From Streptomyces sp. NBC_01237 (lineage in GTDB: Bacteria > Actinomycetota > Actinomycetes > Streptomycetales > Streptomycetaceae), in the NCBI RefSeq assembly GCF_035917275.1, contig NZ_CP108508.1, positions 3,038,001 through 3,102,000 on the forward strand: a stretch of 64,000 nt of DNA, given 5' to 3'. The notes under the pieces were generated by a model that saw only the letters and a program-made list of their open reading frames with translations, had not been told where the DNA came from and searched no databases. Numbering within the stretch: position 1 is the stretch's first letter; each line of letters opens with the position of its first letter. Shown piece by piece: positions 1-7,298 of this stretch. A program made the position numbers and the translations under genes.

Positions 1-759
1 GACGTCGCGGGCATGAAGACCACCGCGAAGCTCTCCGAGGACGGCAAGCACTACGTCCTCAACGGCTCGAAGACCTTCATCACCGGTGGCGTGCACGCCG
101 ACCGTGTGATCGTCTGCGCCCGCACCTCCGCCCCGCGCGAGGACGACCGCCGCTTCGGCATCTCCCTCTTCGCCGTCGACACCAAGTCCGCGGGCTACTC
201 GATCGGCCGCAAGCTCGACAAGCTCGGCCTGCGCACGTCCGACACCGCCGAGCTGGCGTTCGTCGATGTCAAGGTTCCGGTCGAGGACCTGCTCGGCGAG
301 GAGAACAAGGGCTTCGGCTACCTCGGCACCAACCTGGCCTCCGAGCGCTGGGGCATCGCCTTCGGCGCGTACGCGCAGGCCGCGGCTGCCGTCGGCTTCG
401 CCAAGCAGTACGTGCAGGAGCGCACCGTCTTCGGCAAGACGGTCGCCTCGTTCCAGAACACCAAGTTCGAGCTCGCCGCCTGCCAGGCCGAGGTGGACGC
501 GGCACAGGCCGTCGCCGACCGCGCGCTGGAGGCCCTGGACGCCGGAGAGCTGACGGCGGCCGAGGCCGCGTCCGCGAAGCTGTTCTGCACCGAGGTCGCG
601 CACCGGGTGATCGACCGCTGCCTCCAGCTGCACGGCGGCTACGGCTTCATGAACGAGTACCCGATCGCCCGCCTGTACGCGGACAACCGGGTCAACCGCA
701 TCTACGGCGGCACCAGCGAGGTCATGAAGTCGATCATCGCCAAGTCCATGGGTCTGTAA
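1..759 (+). CDS. Acyl-CoA dehydrogenase, C-terminal part (gene cut by window edge)
   Basis: The reading frame is open from base 1 and the first in-frame ATG (13) is internal, so the true start lies outside the window. The visible 252 residues cover the middle beta domain and C-terminal helical domain of an FAD-dependent acyl-CoA dehydrogenase: NGSKTFITGG early, the R-x-x-FG motif (ERTVFGKTVASFQNTKF), the LHGGYGFMNEYPIARLYAD block and the C-terminal IYGGTSEVMKSI. The enzyme would oxidise an acyl-CoA to the 2-enoyl-CoA and pass electrons to ETF. In the end motif the usual catalytic Glu (EGTS) is Gly (GGTS), as in isovaleryl- and long-chain-type members whose base lies elsewhere. A thioesterase gene follows after 19 bp, suggesting a fatty-acid or branched-chain setting. 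Confidence 0.93.
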   Translation, partial: DVAGMKTTAKLSEDGKHYVLNGSKTFITGGVHADRVIVCARTSAPREDDRRFGISLFAVDTKSAGYSIGRKLDKLGLRTSDTAELAFVDVKVPVEDLLGEENKGFGYLGTNLASERWGIAFGAYAQAAAAVGFAKQYVQERTVFGKTVASFQNTKFELAACQAEVDAAQAVADRALEALDAGELTAAEAASAKLFCTEVAHRVIDRCLQLHGGYGFMNEYPIARLYADNRVNRIYGGTSEVMKSIIAKSMGL

Positions 760-778
760 GAGCGGCTACGTTCCCTTC

Positions 779-1654
779 ATGAGCGCACCACTGGACTCCC
801 TGCTCGATCTGCTCGACCTGGAGCAGATCGAGCGGGACATCTTCCGGGGCCTGAGCCGCAGCGCGGTCGTGCCCCGTGTCTTCGGCGGCCAGGTCGCGGC
901 CCAGGCGCTGGTCGCCGCGGGCCGCACCGTCCCGGCCGACCGGGGGGCCCACTCCCTGCACGCGTACTTCCTGCGTGCCGGGGACCCGGGCGCGCCGATC
1001 GTCTACAGCGTCGACCGGATCCGCGACGGGAAGTCCTTCACCACGCGCCGGGTCGTCGCCGTCCAGCACGGGCAGCCGATCTTCCATCTCTCGGCGTCCT
1101 TCCAGACGTACGAGGACGGGCTGGAGCACCAGGCGGACATGCCGGCCGCCCCGGATCCGGAGACGCTGCCCACGGCCGCCCGGATGCTGCCCCGGTACGC
1201 GGACCGGTTCAGCGATCCGGGTGTCGTGGACCGGCTGATCGAGGCGCGCGCCGCCGTCGACCTGCGGTACGTGGACGCCCCGCCGTTCGGCACCGTCGGC
1301 GAGCCGCGCGAGCCCCGCTCCCAGGTGTGGTTCAGGACGAACGGCAAGCTCGCGGACGACCCGCTGCTGCACGTCTGCATGGCCACGTACGTCTCCGACA
1401 TGACGCTGCTCGACTCGGTGCTGCTCGCCCACGGGCGCGGCGGCTGGGCGGTCGGGGACGTGGTGGGCGCCAGCCTGGACCACGCGATGTGGTTCCACCG
1501 GCCCTTCCGGGCCGACGAGTGGCTGCTGTACGACCAGGAGTCGCCCTCGGCGTCCGGCGGGCGCGGCCTCGGCCAGGCCCGCATCTACACACAGGACAGG
1601 CAGCTGGCGATCACCGTCATCCAGGAGGGCGTGGTGCGGGTCCCCCGGGCCTGA
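779..1654 (+). CDS. tesB: Acyl-CoA thioesterase II (TesB family)
   Basis: A 291-residue double-hotdog thioesterase that hydrolyses acyl-CoA to free acid and CoA. The first hotdog carries VFGGQVAAQAL and HSLHAYFLRAGDP, followed by DGKSFTTRRVVAVQ. The second carries SLDHAMWFHRPF, whose Asp is the family's catalytic residue, and GRGLGQARIYTQD with the Gln-containing C-terminal strand. The length is normal for TesB. The ATG lies only 19 bp after the acyl-CoA dehydrogenase stop, so co-transcription is likely. No signal peptide; cytosolic. Confidence 0.93.
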   Translation: MSAPLDSLLDLLDLEQIERDIFRGLSRSAVVPRVFGGQVAAQALVAAGRTVPADRGAHSLHAYFLRAGDPGAPIVYSVDRIRDGKSFTTRRVVAVQHGQPIFHLSASFQTYEDGLEHQADMPAAPDPETLPTAARMLPRYADRFSDPGVVDRLIEARAAVDLRYVDAPPFGTVGEPREPRSQVWFRTNGKLADDPLLHVCMATYVSDMTLLDSVLLAHGRGGWAVGDVVGASLDHAMWFHRPFRADEWLLYDQESPSASGGRGLGQARIYTQDRQLAITVIQEGVVRVPRA

Positions 1655-1729
1655 ACAGGCCGCGGTCCAGGTCCGGGTGTTCCGGGACTGAACAGGCCGC
1701 GGTCCGCCGATTCGGACATACTCCCCACC

Positions 1730-2695
1730 ATGAGTGACGAGAATTCCGGTGGCGGGGAGTCCACGTTCACCGTCATCGTCGCGGCGGTCGCCAATCTCGG
1801 CATCGCCGTGGCGAAGGCCGTCGCGGGGCTGATCAGCGGATCGAGCGCGATGCTGTCCGAGGCCGCGCACTCGGTCGCCGACACCGTCACCGAGGTCATG
1901 CTCCTCACCGCGCTCAAGCGGAGCGAGAAGCCCGCCGACGAGGACCATCCCCTCGGCTACGGCCCCGAGCGGTACATCTGGGCGATGCTCGCCTCCATCG
2001 CGACGTTCGTCGGCGGCGCCGTCTTCTCCGTCTACGACGGCGTCCACACACTCGTCGAGGGCGAGGAGCTGGGCGATCCGCTCATCTCGTACATCGTGCT
2101 CGGTGTGGCCTTCCTGCTGGAGGGCTACTCACTGCGCACGGGCGTCGGACAGGTGCGGCGCGAGGCGTCGAAGCTGAGCGTTCCGGACACGTACTACCTC
2201 CGCCACACCCCGGACACCGCGGTCAAGGCCGTCGTCATGGAGGACTCGGCGGCCCTGGTCGGGCTGCTGCTGGCCGCGGGCGGGCTGCTCGGCGGGCAGC
2301 TCTCCGGCTCCGGGGTGTGGGACGGCATCGCCTCGATCCTGATCGGCGCGCTGCTCGTGTACGTGGCCTGGGTGCTCGGCCGGTCCAACGCCCAGCTGCT
2401 GATCGGCCGCCCGCTGCCGGAGGCGATGCGGGCGGGGGTGCGCGAGGAGCTGCTGTCGGTCCCGCACATCGTGGACGTACTGGAGCTGACCACGCTCATC
2501 CAGGGGCCGACCGAGATCCTGATCGCCGCGAAGATCGACTTCCGGGACATGGCCAGCGCCGAGCAGGTCGAGTGGGCCTGCGAGGAGGCGGAGGCGCAGT
2601 TGCGGGAACGCTTTCCGTCCATCCGCCGCGTCTATCTCGATCCGACGCCGGGGCCCGAACAGCGCCGGGCCCGCGCGGCACGCGCGTCCGGGTGA
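1730..2695 (+). CDS. Cation diffusion facilitator (CDF) family transporter
   Basis: A 321-residue membrane protein with about six hydrophobic segments in the N-terminal two thirds (for example FTVIVAAVANLGIAVAKAV and YIWAMLASIATFVGG) and a cytosolic C-terminal domain. Family hallmarks are SGSSAMLSEAAHSVADT in the second segment, which carries the metal-binding His/Asp, and the HPLGYGPER loop. CDF proteins exchange Zn2+, Co2+, Fe2+ or Mn2+ for protons; the metal cannot be read from the sequence. It is probably transcribed separately: there is a 75-bp gap upstream with no obvious terminator. Confidence 0.92.
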   Translation: MSDENSGGGESTFTVIVAAVANLGIAVAKAVAGLISGSSAMLSEAAHSVADTVTEVMLLTALKRSEKPADEDHPLGYGPERYIWAMLASIATFVGGAVFSVYDGVHTLVEGEELGDPLISYIVLGVAFLLEGYSLRTGVGQVRREASKLSVPDTYYLRHTPDTAVKAVVMEDSAALVGLLLAAGGLLGGQLSGSGVWDGIASILIGALLVYVAWVLGRSNAQLLIGRPLPEAMRAGVREELLSVPHIVDVLELTTLIQGPTEILIAAKIDFRDMASAEQVEWACEEAEAQLRERFPSIRRVYLDPTPGPEQRRARAARASG

Positions 2696-2847
2696 CCTCG
2701 TCCGGGCAACCGCATGCGGATGACCGCGTCCAATCGCATGCATCACGGGCGATTCGGCCCGCGGCGCGGCACGGGCGCGTCCGCGAAATCATACGGTTCT
2801 CCGAAAATGTAAGCCTTCAGGAATACTTTTCGGGGAGAGCGACGCCC

Positions 2848-3945
2848 ATGACCCAATTCCCTCGGCCGACACCGTCCTTTCCGCCCGCCGGACCGAAACG
2901 GCGCATGGTCCGCCCCGTCCCACTGGCCGCCGCCGCACTCACTCCCCTGCTCGTTCTGGGCATCATGCGGACGGGCGACGCGCTTCCGCGGTCCGGCAGT
3001 GCCCGCGCCCAGGGGCACGGCATGAATATCCTGCTGGTCGGAACGGACGGCCGGGACACGATCACACGGCAGGAAAAGGAGAAATTCCGCCTGGGCGGTG
3101 TCGCCTGCGACTGCACGGACACCATGATGCTGATCCATATCTCGGCGAACCGGAAAAGGGCCGGTCTCGTCAGCATCCCGCGCGACTCCCTCGCCCAGCT
3201 CTCCCCGCACGAGGACCGGCGCACGGGCGAGCGGCACGGGAGGCACCCGTCGAAGATCAACGGAGCGTACGCGGAGGGCGGCGCGGACCTCTCGATGCGT
3301 ACGGTCGAGGAAATGACCGGGGTGAAGATCGACCGGTTCCTCGGCGTCGACTTCTCCCGCTTCATGAAGACCGTCGACACCGTCGGCGGGGTAGACATCT
3401 GTACCGCCCGCCCGCTGCGGGATCCGGTGACCGGGCTCGACCTCTCCCCCGGTACGCACCGGCTCAAGGGCGGCGAATCCCTTCAGTACGCCCGCGCCCG
3501 CAAGGTCGACAATTCCGCGGACTTCGGCCGTATCCAGCGGCAGCAGCGGTTCGTCGTGGCCTTCATCAAAAAACTCCGCGCCGACGGAACGATGCGCGAC
3601 CCGGTCCGGCTCGCGAAACTCGCCGATGTGCTGCTCGCCGGGCCCCGTACGGAAAAGTCCGTCACGCTGCCGGATCTGGTTTCCCTGGCCAAGGACATGC
3701 ACGACATCAAGCTGTCGTCGCTCGAATTCGCCTCCGTACCCATCCGGGATTTCAACGCCGACATCGAAGGTGTCGGATCGACGCTCGCGTGGGACGAGGC
3801 GAAGGCGGACGCCGTGTTCGCGACCATGCGGAAGGACCGGCCCCTGTCCTCGGCGAAGTCCGCGCTCCCGTCCCGGCCCGGTCCCACCACGGCGCGCCAG
3901 GGCGAGTTCGTGCCCGTGAAGGGCTCCCGCATCGGCTGCGGCTGA
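2848..3945 (+). CDS. LCP (LytR-CpsA-Psr) family cell-wall glycopolymer ligase
   Basis: A 365-residue protein with a short cytosolic N-terminus, one transmembrane helix (PVPLAAAALTPLLVLGIM) and an extracellular LCP domain. The domain shows NILLVGTDGRD, CDCTDTMMLIHI, VSIPRDSL, KINGAYAEGG, TVGGVDI and the Arg-rich YARARK...FGRIQRQQRF, which bind the polyprenyl-pyrophosphate. LCP enzymes attach teichoic-type polymers or other glycans to peptidoglycan. The frame is open upstream, but the ATG at 2848 sits behind a good ribosome site (GGGGAGAG) and starts the normal N-terminus. About 150 bp upstream is unusually AT-rich for this chromosome, which fits a promoter. Confidence 0.92.
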   Translation: MTQFPRPTPSFPPAGPKRRMVRPVPLAAAALTPLLVLGIMRTGDALPRSGSARAQGHGMNILLVGTDGRDTITRQEKEKFRLGGVACDCTDTMMLIHISANRKRAGLVSIPRDSLAQLSPHEDRRTGERHGRHPSKINGAYAEGGADLSMRTVEEMTGVKIDRFLGVDFSRFMKTVDTVGGVDICTARPLRDPVTGLDLSPGTHRLKGGESLQYARARKVDNSADFGRIQRQQRFVVAFIKKLRADGTMRDPVRLAKLADVLLAGPRTEKSVTLPDLVSLAKDMHDIKLSSLEFASVPIRDFNADIEGVGSTLAWDEAKADAVFATMRKDRPLSSAKSALPSRPGPTTARQGEFVPVKGSRIGCG

Positions 3946-4033
3946 CCCGTCCCGCCAGGGACTACGGGACAGCCCTCAGCGGGATCGGTCAGCGTGTGCG
4001 GGCCCGGACACGTACGCAGGCGCGCCCGCGGGT

Positions 4034-4813
4034 TCAGAGCAGTCCGGCCGCGTCCAGGAGGTAGTCGGTCATCGGGTCGTAGAAGCGCGGGTCGGTGACG
4101 TGGTCGTCCAGGGGGACGGTGACCTGGAGGGTGCCCTCGGACTCGCCGAGGAACAGCGCCGGGTCGTTGCAGTCCGCGTAACCGATCGAGTCGAGGCCGC
4201 GCTGCCCCGCGCAGCCCGCCCAGCCGTGGTCGGCGACGACCAGGTCGGGCAGCGGCCGGCCCTGCTGCTCCGTGGCGTCCAGGATGGCCGCCATCGGGGC
4301 CGGGGAGTGCGTGTGCCACAGGGTCGCCCCGCGCTCCAGCACGGCGACGTCCGCGAACTGGAAGACCATGCCCTCGTCCGCCATCAGCCCCGACGGGATC
4401 CGGACGATCTCGCAGCCCGCCCGGCGCAGCGCGTCCGCCGTCTGGCGGTGCACGTCCAGCAGGCCGCCCGGGTGGCCGGTGGCGAACAGGACGCGCTCGG
4501 AGCCCGCGGCCGCCTTGCGCAGCCGGGCCGCCATCCGCTCCAGGCCGTCGACGGTCAGCTCCGGGTCGATGGTGTCCTGGCCCTGCCGGTGCGCGGGGTC
4601 GTCGTTGACACCGCACCGCTCGGCCATGACGGCGAGGACGTCCTGCTCGTCGGACCAGCGGTCGCCGAGCTCCAGGCCCAGCCAGTAGTGGCGGTCGCCG
4701 TTGGCGAGCTTGCGGTAGTGGGAGAGGTTGTTGTCGCGGGGCGTGGCGACATCCCCGGCGATACGCGTGCGGACGAGGTGGTCGACGAGGGCGGCGCGGC
4801 TGGGTATCGGCAT
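4034..4813 (-). CDS. Conserved actinobacterial protein annotated as a putative phosphatase
   Basis: A 259-residue soluble protein. I recognise it as a family conserved in Streptomyces and commonly labelled 'phosphatase', without knowing a demonstrated reaction. It contains several Asp/His-rich patches that could bind metal: LFATGHPGGLLDVH, LWHTHSPAPM, LVVADHGWAGCAGQRG and VPLDDHVTDPRFYDPMTDYL. The frame runs open well upstream on the minus strand, but that extension is the repeat-rich low-complexity region, so the ATG at 4813 is chosen. It is convergent with the LCP gene and stands alone. Confidence 0.75.
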   Translation of the reverse strand: MPIPSRAALVDHLVRTRIAGDVATPRDNNLSHYRKLANGDRHYWLGLELGDRWSDEQDVLAVMAERCGVNDDPAHRQGQDTIDPELTVDGLERMAARLRKAAAGSERVLFATGHPGGLLDVHRQTADALRRAGCEIVRIPSGLMADEGMVFQFADVAVLERGATLWHTHSPAPMAAILDATEQQGRPLPDLVVADHGWAGCAGQRGLDSIGYADCNDPALFLGESEGTLQVTVPLDDHVTDPRFYDPMTDYLLDAAGLL

Positions 4814-4876
4814 GGACCCATTGTGCCGTCCGGTGCGCGCCGCGCGCCGGGTGTCCTGCCCGCCGAGCAGGACGGG

Positions 4877-5088
4877 CCGGTCACCGGGCGGAACGTCGGA
4901 CGCCCACAGGGTCCGGCGCCGGGCGGTCGCCTGGTCCGGCGCCGAGCAGTCACCGGGCGGGGTGGACCGGTCACCGGGCGGTCGGCGGGCGGAACGTCGG
5001 CCGGCTGCCGGGCGGGGCGGCCGGTCACCGGGCGGAACGTCGGACGCCCACCGGGTCCGGCGCCGGGCGCTCACCTGGTCCGGCGCCG
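4877..5088. repeat. 68-bp direct duplication inside a 0.7-kb gene-free gap
   Basis: The gap 4814–5528 holds no convincing gene. It is built largely from degenerate GC-rich repeats. Copy A (4877–4944) and copy B (5021–5088) are 68 bp each and differ at only a few positions. Both start with CCGGTCACCGGGCGG, which also occurs at 4967–4981 and, shortened, around 4946. GGCGGAACGTCGGCCGG adds further partial copies near 4990 and 5090, and GGTCGCGGTCCAGG repeats near 5105 and 5190. The arrays make long spurious reading frames on both strands. Function unknown; slippage-type expansion is the simplest explanation. Confidence 0.8.
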
Positions 5089-5459
5089 GGCGGAACGTCG
5101 GCCGGTCGCGGTCCAGGCGGAATCGGACGATCACCGGGGCGGCGGACGCCCGCCGGTCGCGAGCGTCTACCGGTCGCGGACATCGGCCGGTCGCGGTCCA
5201 GGCCGGACCGGGCGGTTCCCGGTCCGGGCTCCGGTCGCTCCCCGGCCCTCCGGCCCCCGGCTCCGGCGGCTTCCCGGTCCCGGATACCGCGGCCCGGTGT
5301 CCCGTGGCGGAAGTCTTCCCGGACTGTTCACCCCCGTGTGACCTGCTCCTTCGCGGTCCGGACGGGCCCGGCCGCTCGAATGGAGCCACACAGAGGTCTG
5401 GACCACCGGAGTCACGCCAATTCCGTGTCCGATTCCGCCAGTTCCCGCCCTCCCGGAGA

Positions 5460-5475
5460 AGTGGTCTATACCTTT
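5460..5475. promoter_or_regulatory. DasR/GntR-like operator (dre-type) upstream of the glycan synthase gene
   Basis: AGTGGTCTATACCTTT matches 13 of 16 positions of the DasR-responsive element as I recall it (A-G/C-TGGTCTAGACCA-G/C-T). It lies 53 bp before the GT2 start codon, where a repressor could block the promoter. DasR senses GlcNAc metabolites and controls chitin/GlcNAc and developmental genes in Streptomyces. The match is seen in the sequence; the assignment is inference. Confidence 0.55.
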
Positions 5476-5528
5476 GGTACTAGGGTGGGCCACCTGAAAC
5501 TGCCACATACGCAGCCGTGGGGGGCTTT

Positions 5529-7292
5529 ATGAGCGTGTGTCATCTTCCGCAACCACCGTCCGACGACGAGCTCTACTGGTACTTCGGCCCACAACGGCGT
5601 TGGGTCCTGGTCAGCAGTTCGCTCGCCTTCGTGTTCACGGCGGCGACGATGTTCACCTTCGCGCTGCGGACACCCGCCCTGTGGGTGTTCCTCGCGGTTC
5701 TCGGGCTGAACGTCGTGGCCCTGCTGCTCTCCTCGCTGAACAGCCTGCGTCAGCGCCGGCTGACCCGGCAGTCGCACGACGTGCTCGTGCACGCCTGGCG
5801 GCCCGCCGAGCTGCCCGGCGTCGATCTCTACCTGCCGACCTGCGGCGAACCGCTGCCCGTGCTGGCCAACGCCTACCGTGCCGTCGCCGCCGTGGACTGG
5901 CCGGGGGCGCTGACCGTCTGGGTGCTGGACGACGCCGACCGGCCCGAGGTCGCCGCGCTGGCGGCCGAGCACGGCTACACCTATGTCGTACGGCCCGACC
6001 GGGGGCACCTGAAGAAGGCGGGCAACCTCAACCACGCGCTCACCCTGAGCAGTTCCGAGTTCATCGCGATCCTGGACGCCGACTTCGCGCCCCGCCCGGA
6101 CTTCCTGCGCCACCTCGTGCCGTACCTGGCCGACCCCGGCGTCGGCATCGTGCAGAGCCCGCAGTGCTTCGACACCGACGAGGGCATGGACTGGATCCAG
6201 CGCGCCGCCGGGTCGGCGCAGGAGTGGTTCTTCCGCTGGATCCAGCCCTCGCGCGACGCGAGCGACGCCGCCATCTGCTGCGGCAGCAACGCCGTCTACC
6301 GGCGCAGCGCGATCGACCTGGCGGGCGGCTTCGCCCGGCTCGACCACAGCGAGGACCTGTACACCGGACTCGCCCTGTACGAACAGGGGTTCCGCACCCA
6401 GTACGTGCCGGTACTGGTGGCCAAGGGCACCTCCCCCGACCACCTCACCGCCTTCGTCAACCAGCAGTACCGCTGGGCCATGGGCAATCTCCATCTGCTC
6501 GGGACGCCCGTGCTGCGGCGGATGCGGGCGCCCTGGCGGATGCGGCTGTGCTTCTACGAAGGCATCGTCGGATACCTGGCCACGGCGGTGAACACCTTCG
6601 CGGCGCCGCTGCCGCCGCTGGTGATGATGTTCCTGTTCCCGGACCACATCCGCCCCTGGCACGTGCTGCCGCTCCTCGCACCGCTCTGGCTCTGGCATGT
6701 GCTGCTGCCGCGCGTCAGCCGTACCCGCTGGCGGGTGGAGGTGATCCGCGCCAACGTCCTGACGAGCGTGGCCGCCGCGACCGCGTTCGTGCACACCCTG
6801 CGGGGCCGCAGTGCCGCCTGGGTGCCCACCGGCGCGCGTGGCACCGGGGCCTCCGGGGGGATGGCCCGGCGGGTGGTGGGCGTCTCGCTGGTCTGGCTCG
6901 TCGTGTCCAACGGGGCCGCCGCCGCGGGGCTCGCGCTGGCCGTCGCCCGTAACGGCTGGGAGCCCAACTGGGGGCTGCTCCTCTACCTCCTGGTGCAGTG
7001 CCAGATCAACGTGCCGCTGATCCGCGACCTGCTGGCCGAACTGCGCCCGAAGAAGCCCGCGAGGGCGAAGTCCCGCACCGGGGCAACCGCGAAGGCCCCA
7101 GGCGCCCTTCGGCCCGCCGGCCGCACCGGGCCCGTCCCGAATCCGGTCGCGGGCCTGGTCACCGGCCTCCGTGCCCGGACCCGCATGCTGCCCCGGCGCT
7201 GGCCCGAGACCCTGGCCGCCTCCGCCGTCCTCCTGCTGACCGGCCTGCTCGCCTCCGGGCTCGTCAACCCGATGCTCCCCTGGCTGAGTTGA
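5529..7292 (+). CDS. Processive family-2 glycosyltransferase (cellulose-synthase-like)
   Basis: A 587-residue membrane enzyme. Two N-terminal transmembrane helices (about residues 20–65) precede a cytosolic GT2 domain with the full processive signature: the first Asp pair in VWVLDD (D134/D135), D183-A-D185 in ILDADFA, E275-D276 in HSEDLYTG, and QQYRW (312–316). Several more helices follow, then an Arg/Lys-rich linker and a last helix near the C-terminus. Such enzymes polymerise UDP-sugars into beta-linked glycans and extrude them (BcsA, CslA, hyaluronan and PNAG synthases). No PilZ domain is visible. Start: ATG 5529 behind a G-run; an in-frame GTG at 5517 is possible but has a poorer ribosome site. 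The stop is 6 bp before the next gene, so the two are co-transcribed. Polymer identity unknown. Confidence 0.88.
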   Translation: MSVCHLPQPPSDDELYWYFGPQRRWVLVSSSLAFVFTAATMFTFALRTPALWVFLAVLGLNVVALLLSSLNSLRQRRLTRQSHDVLVHAWRPAELPGVDLYLPTCGEPLPVLANAYRAVAAVDWPGALTVWVLDDADRPEVAALAAEHGYTYVVRPDRGHLKKAGNLNHALTLSSSEFIAILDADFAPRPDFLRHLVPYLADPGVGIVQSPQCFDTDEGMDWIQRAAGSAQEWFFRWIQPSRDASDAAICCGSNAVYRRSAIDLAGGFARLDHSEDLYTGLALYEQGFRTQYVPVLVAKGTSPDHLTAFVNQQYRWAMGNLHLLGTPVLRRMRAPWRMRLCFYEGIVGYLATAVNTFAAPLPPLVMMFLFPDHIRPWHVLPLLAPLWLWHVLLPRVSRTRWRVEVIRANVLTSVAAATAFVHTLRGRSAAWVPTGARGTGASGGMARRVVGVSLVWLVVSNGAAAAGLALAVARNGWEPNWGLLLYLLVQCQINVPLIRDLLAELRPKKPARAKSRTGATAKAPGALRPAGRTGPVPNPVAGLVTGLRARTRMLPRRWPETLAASAVLLLTGLLASGLVNPMLPWLS

Positions 7293-7298
7293 GCTGAA

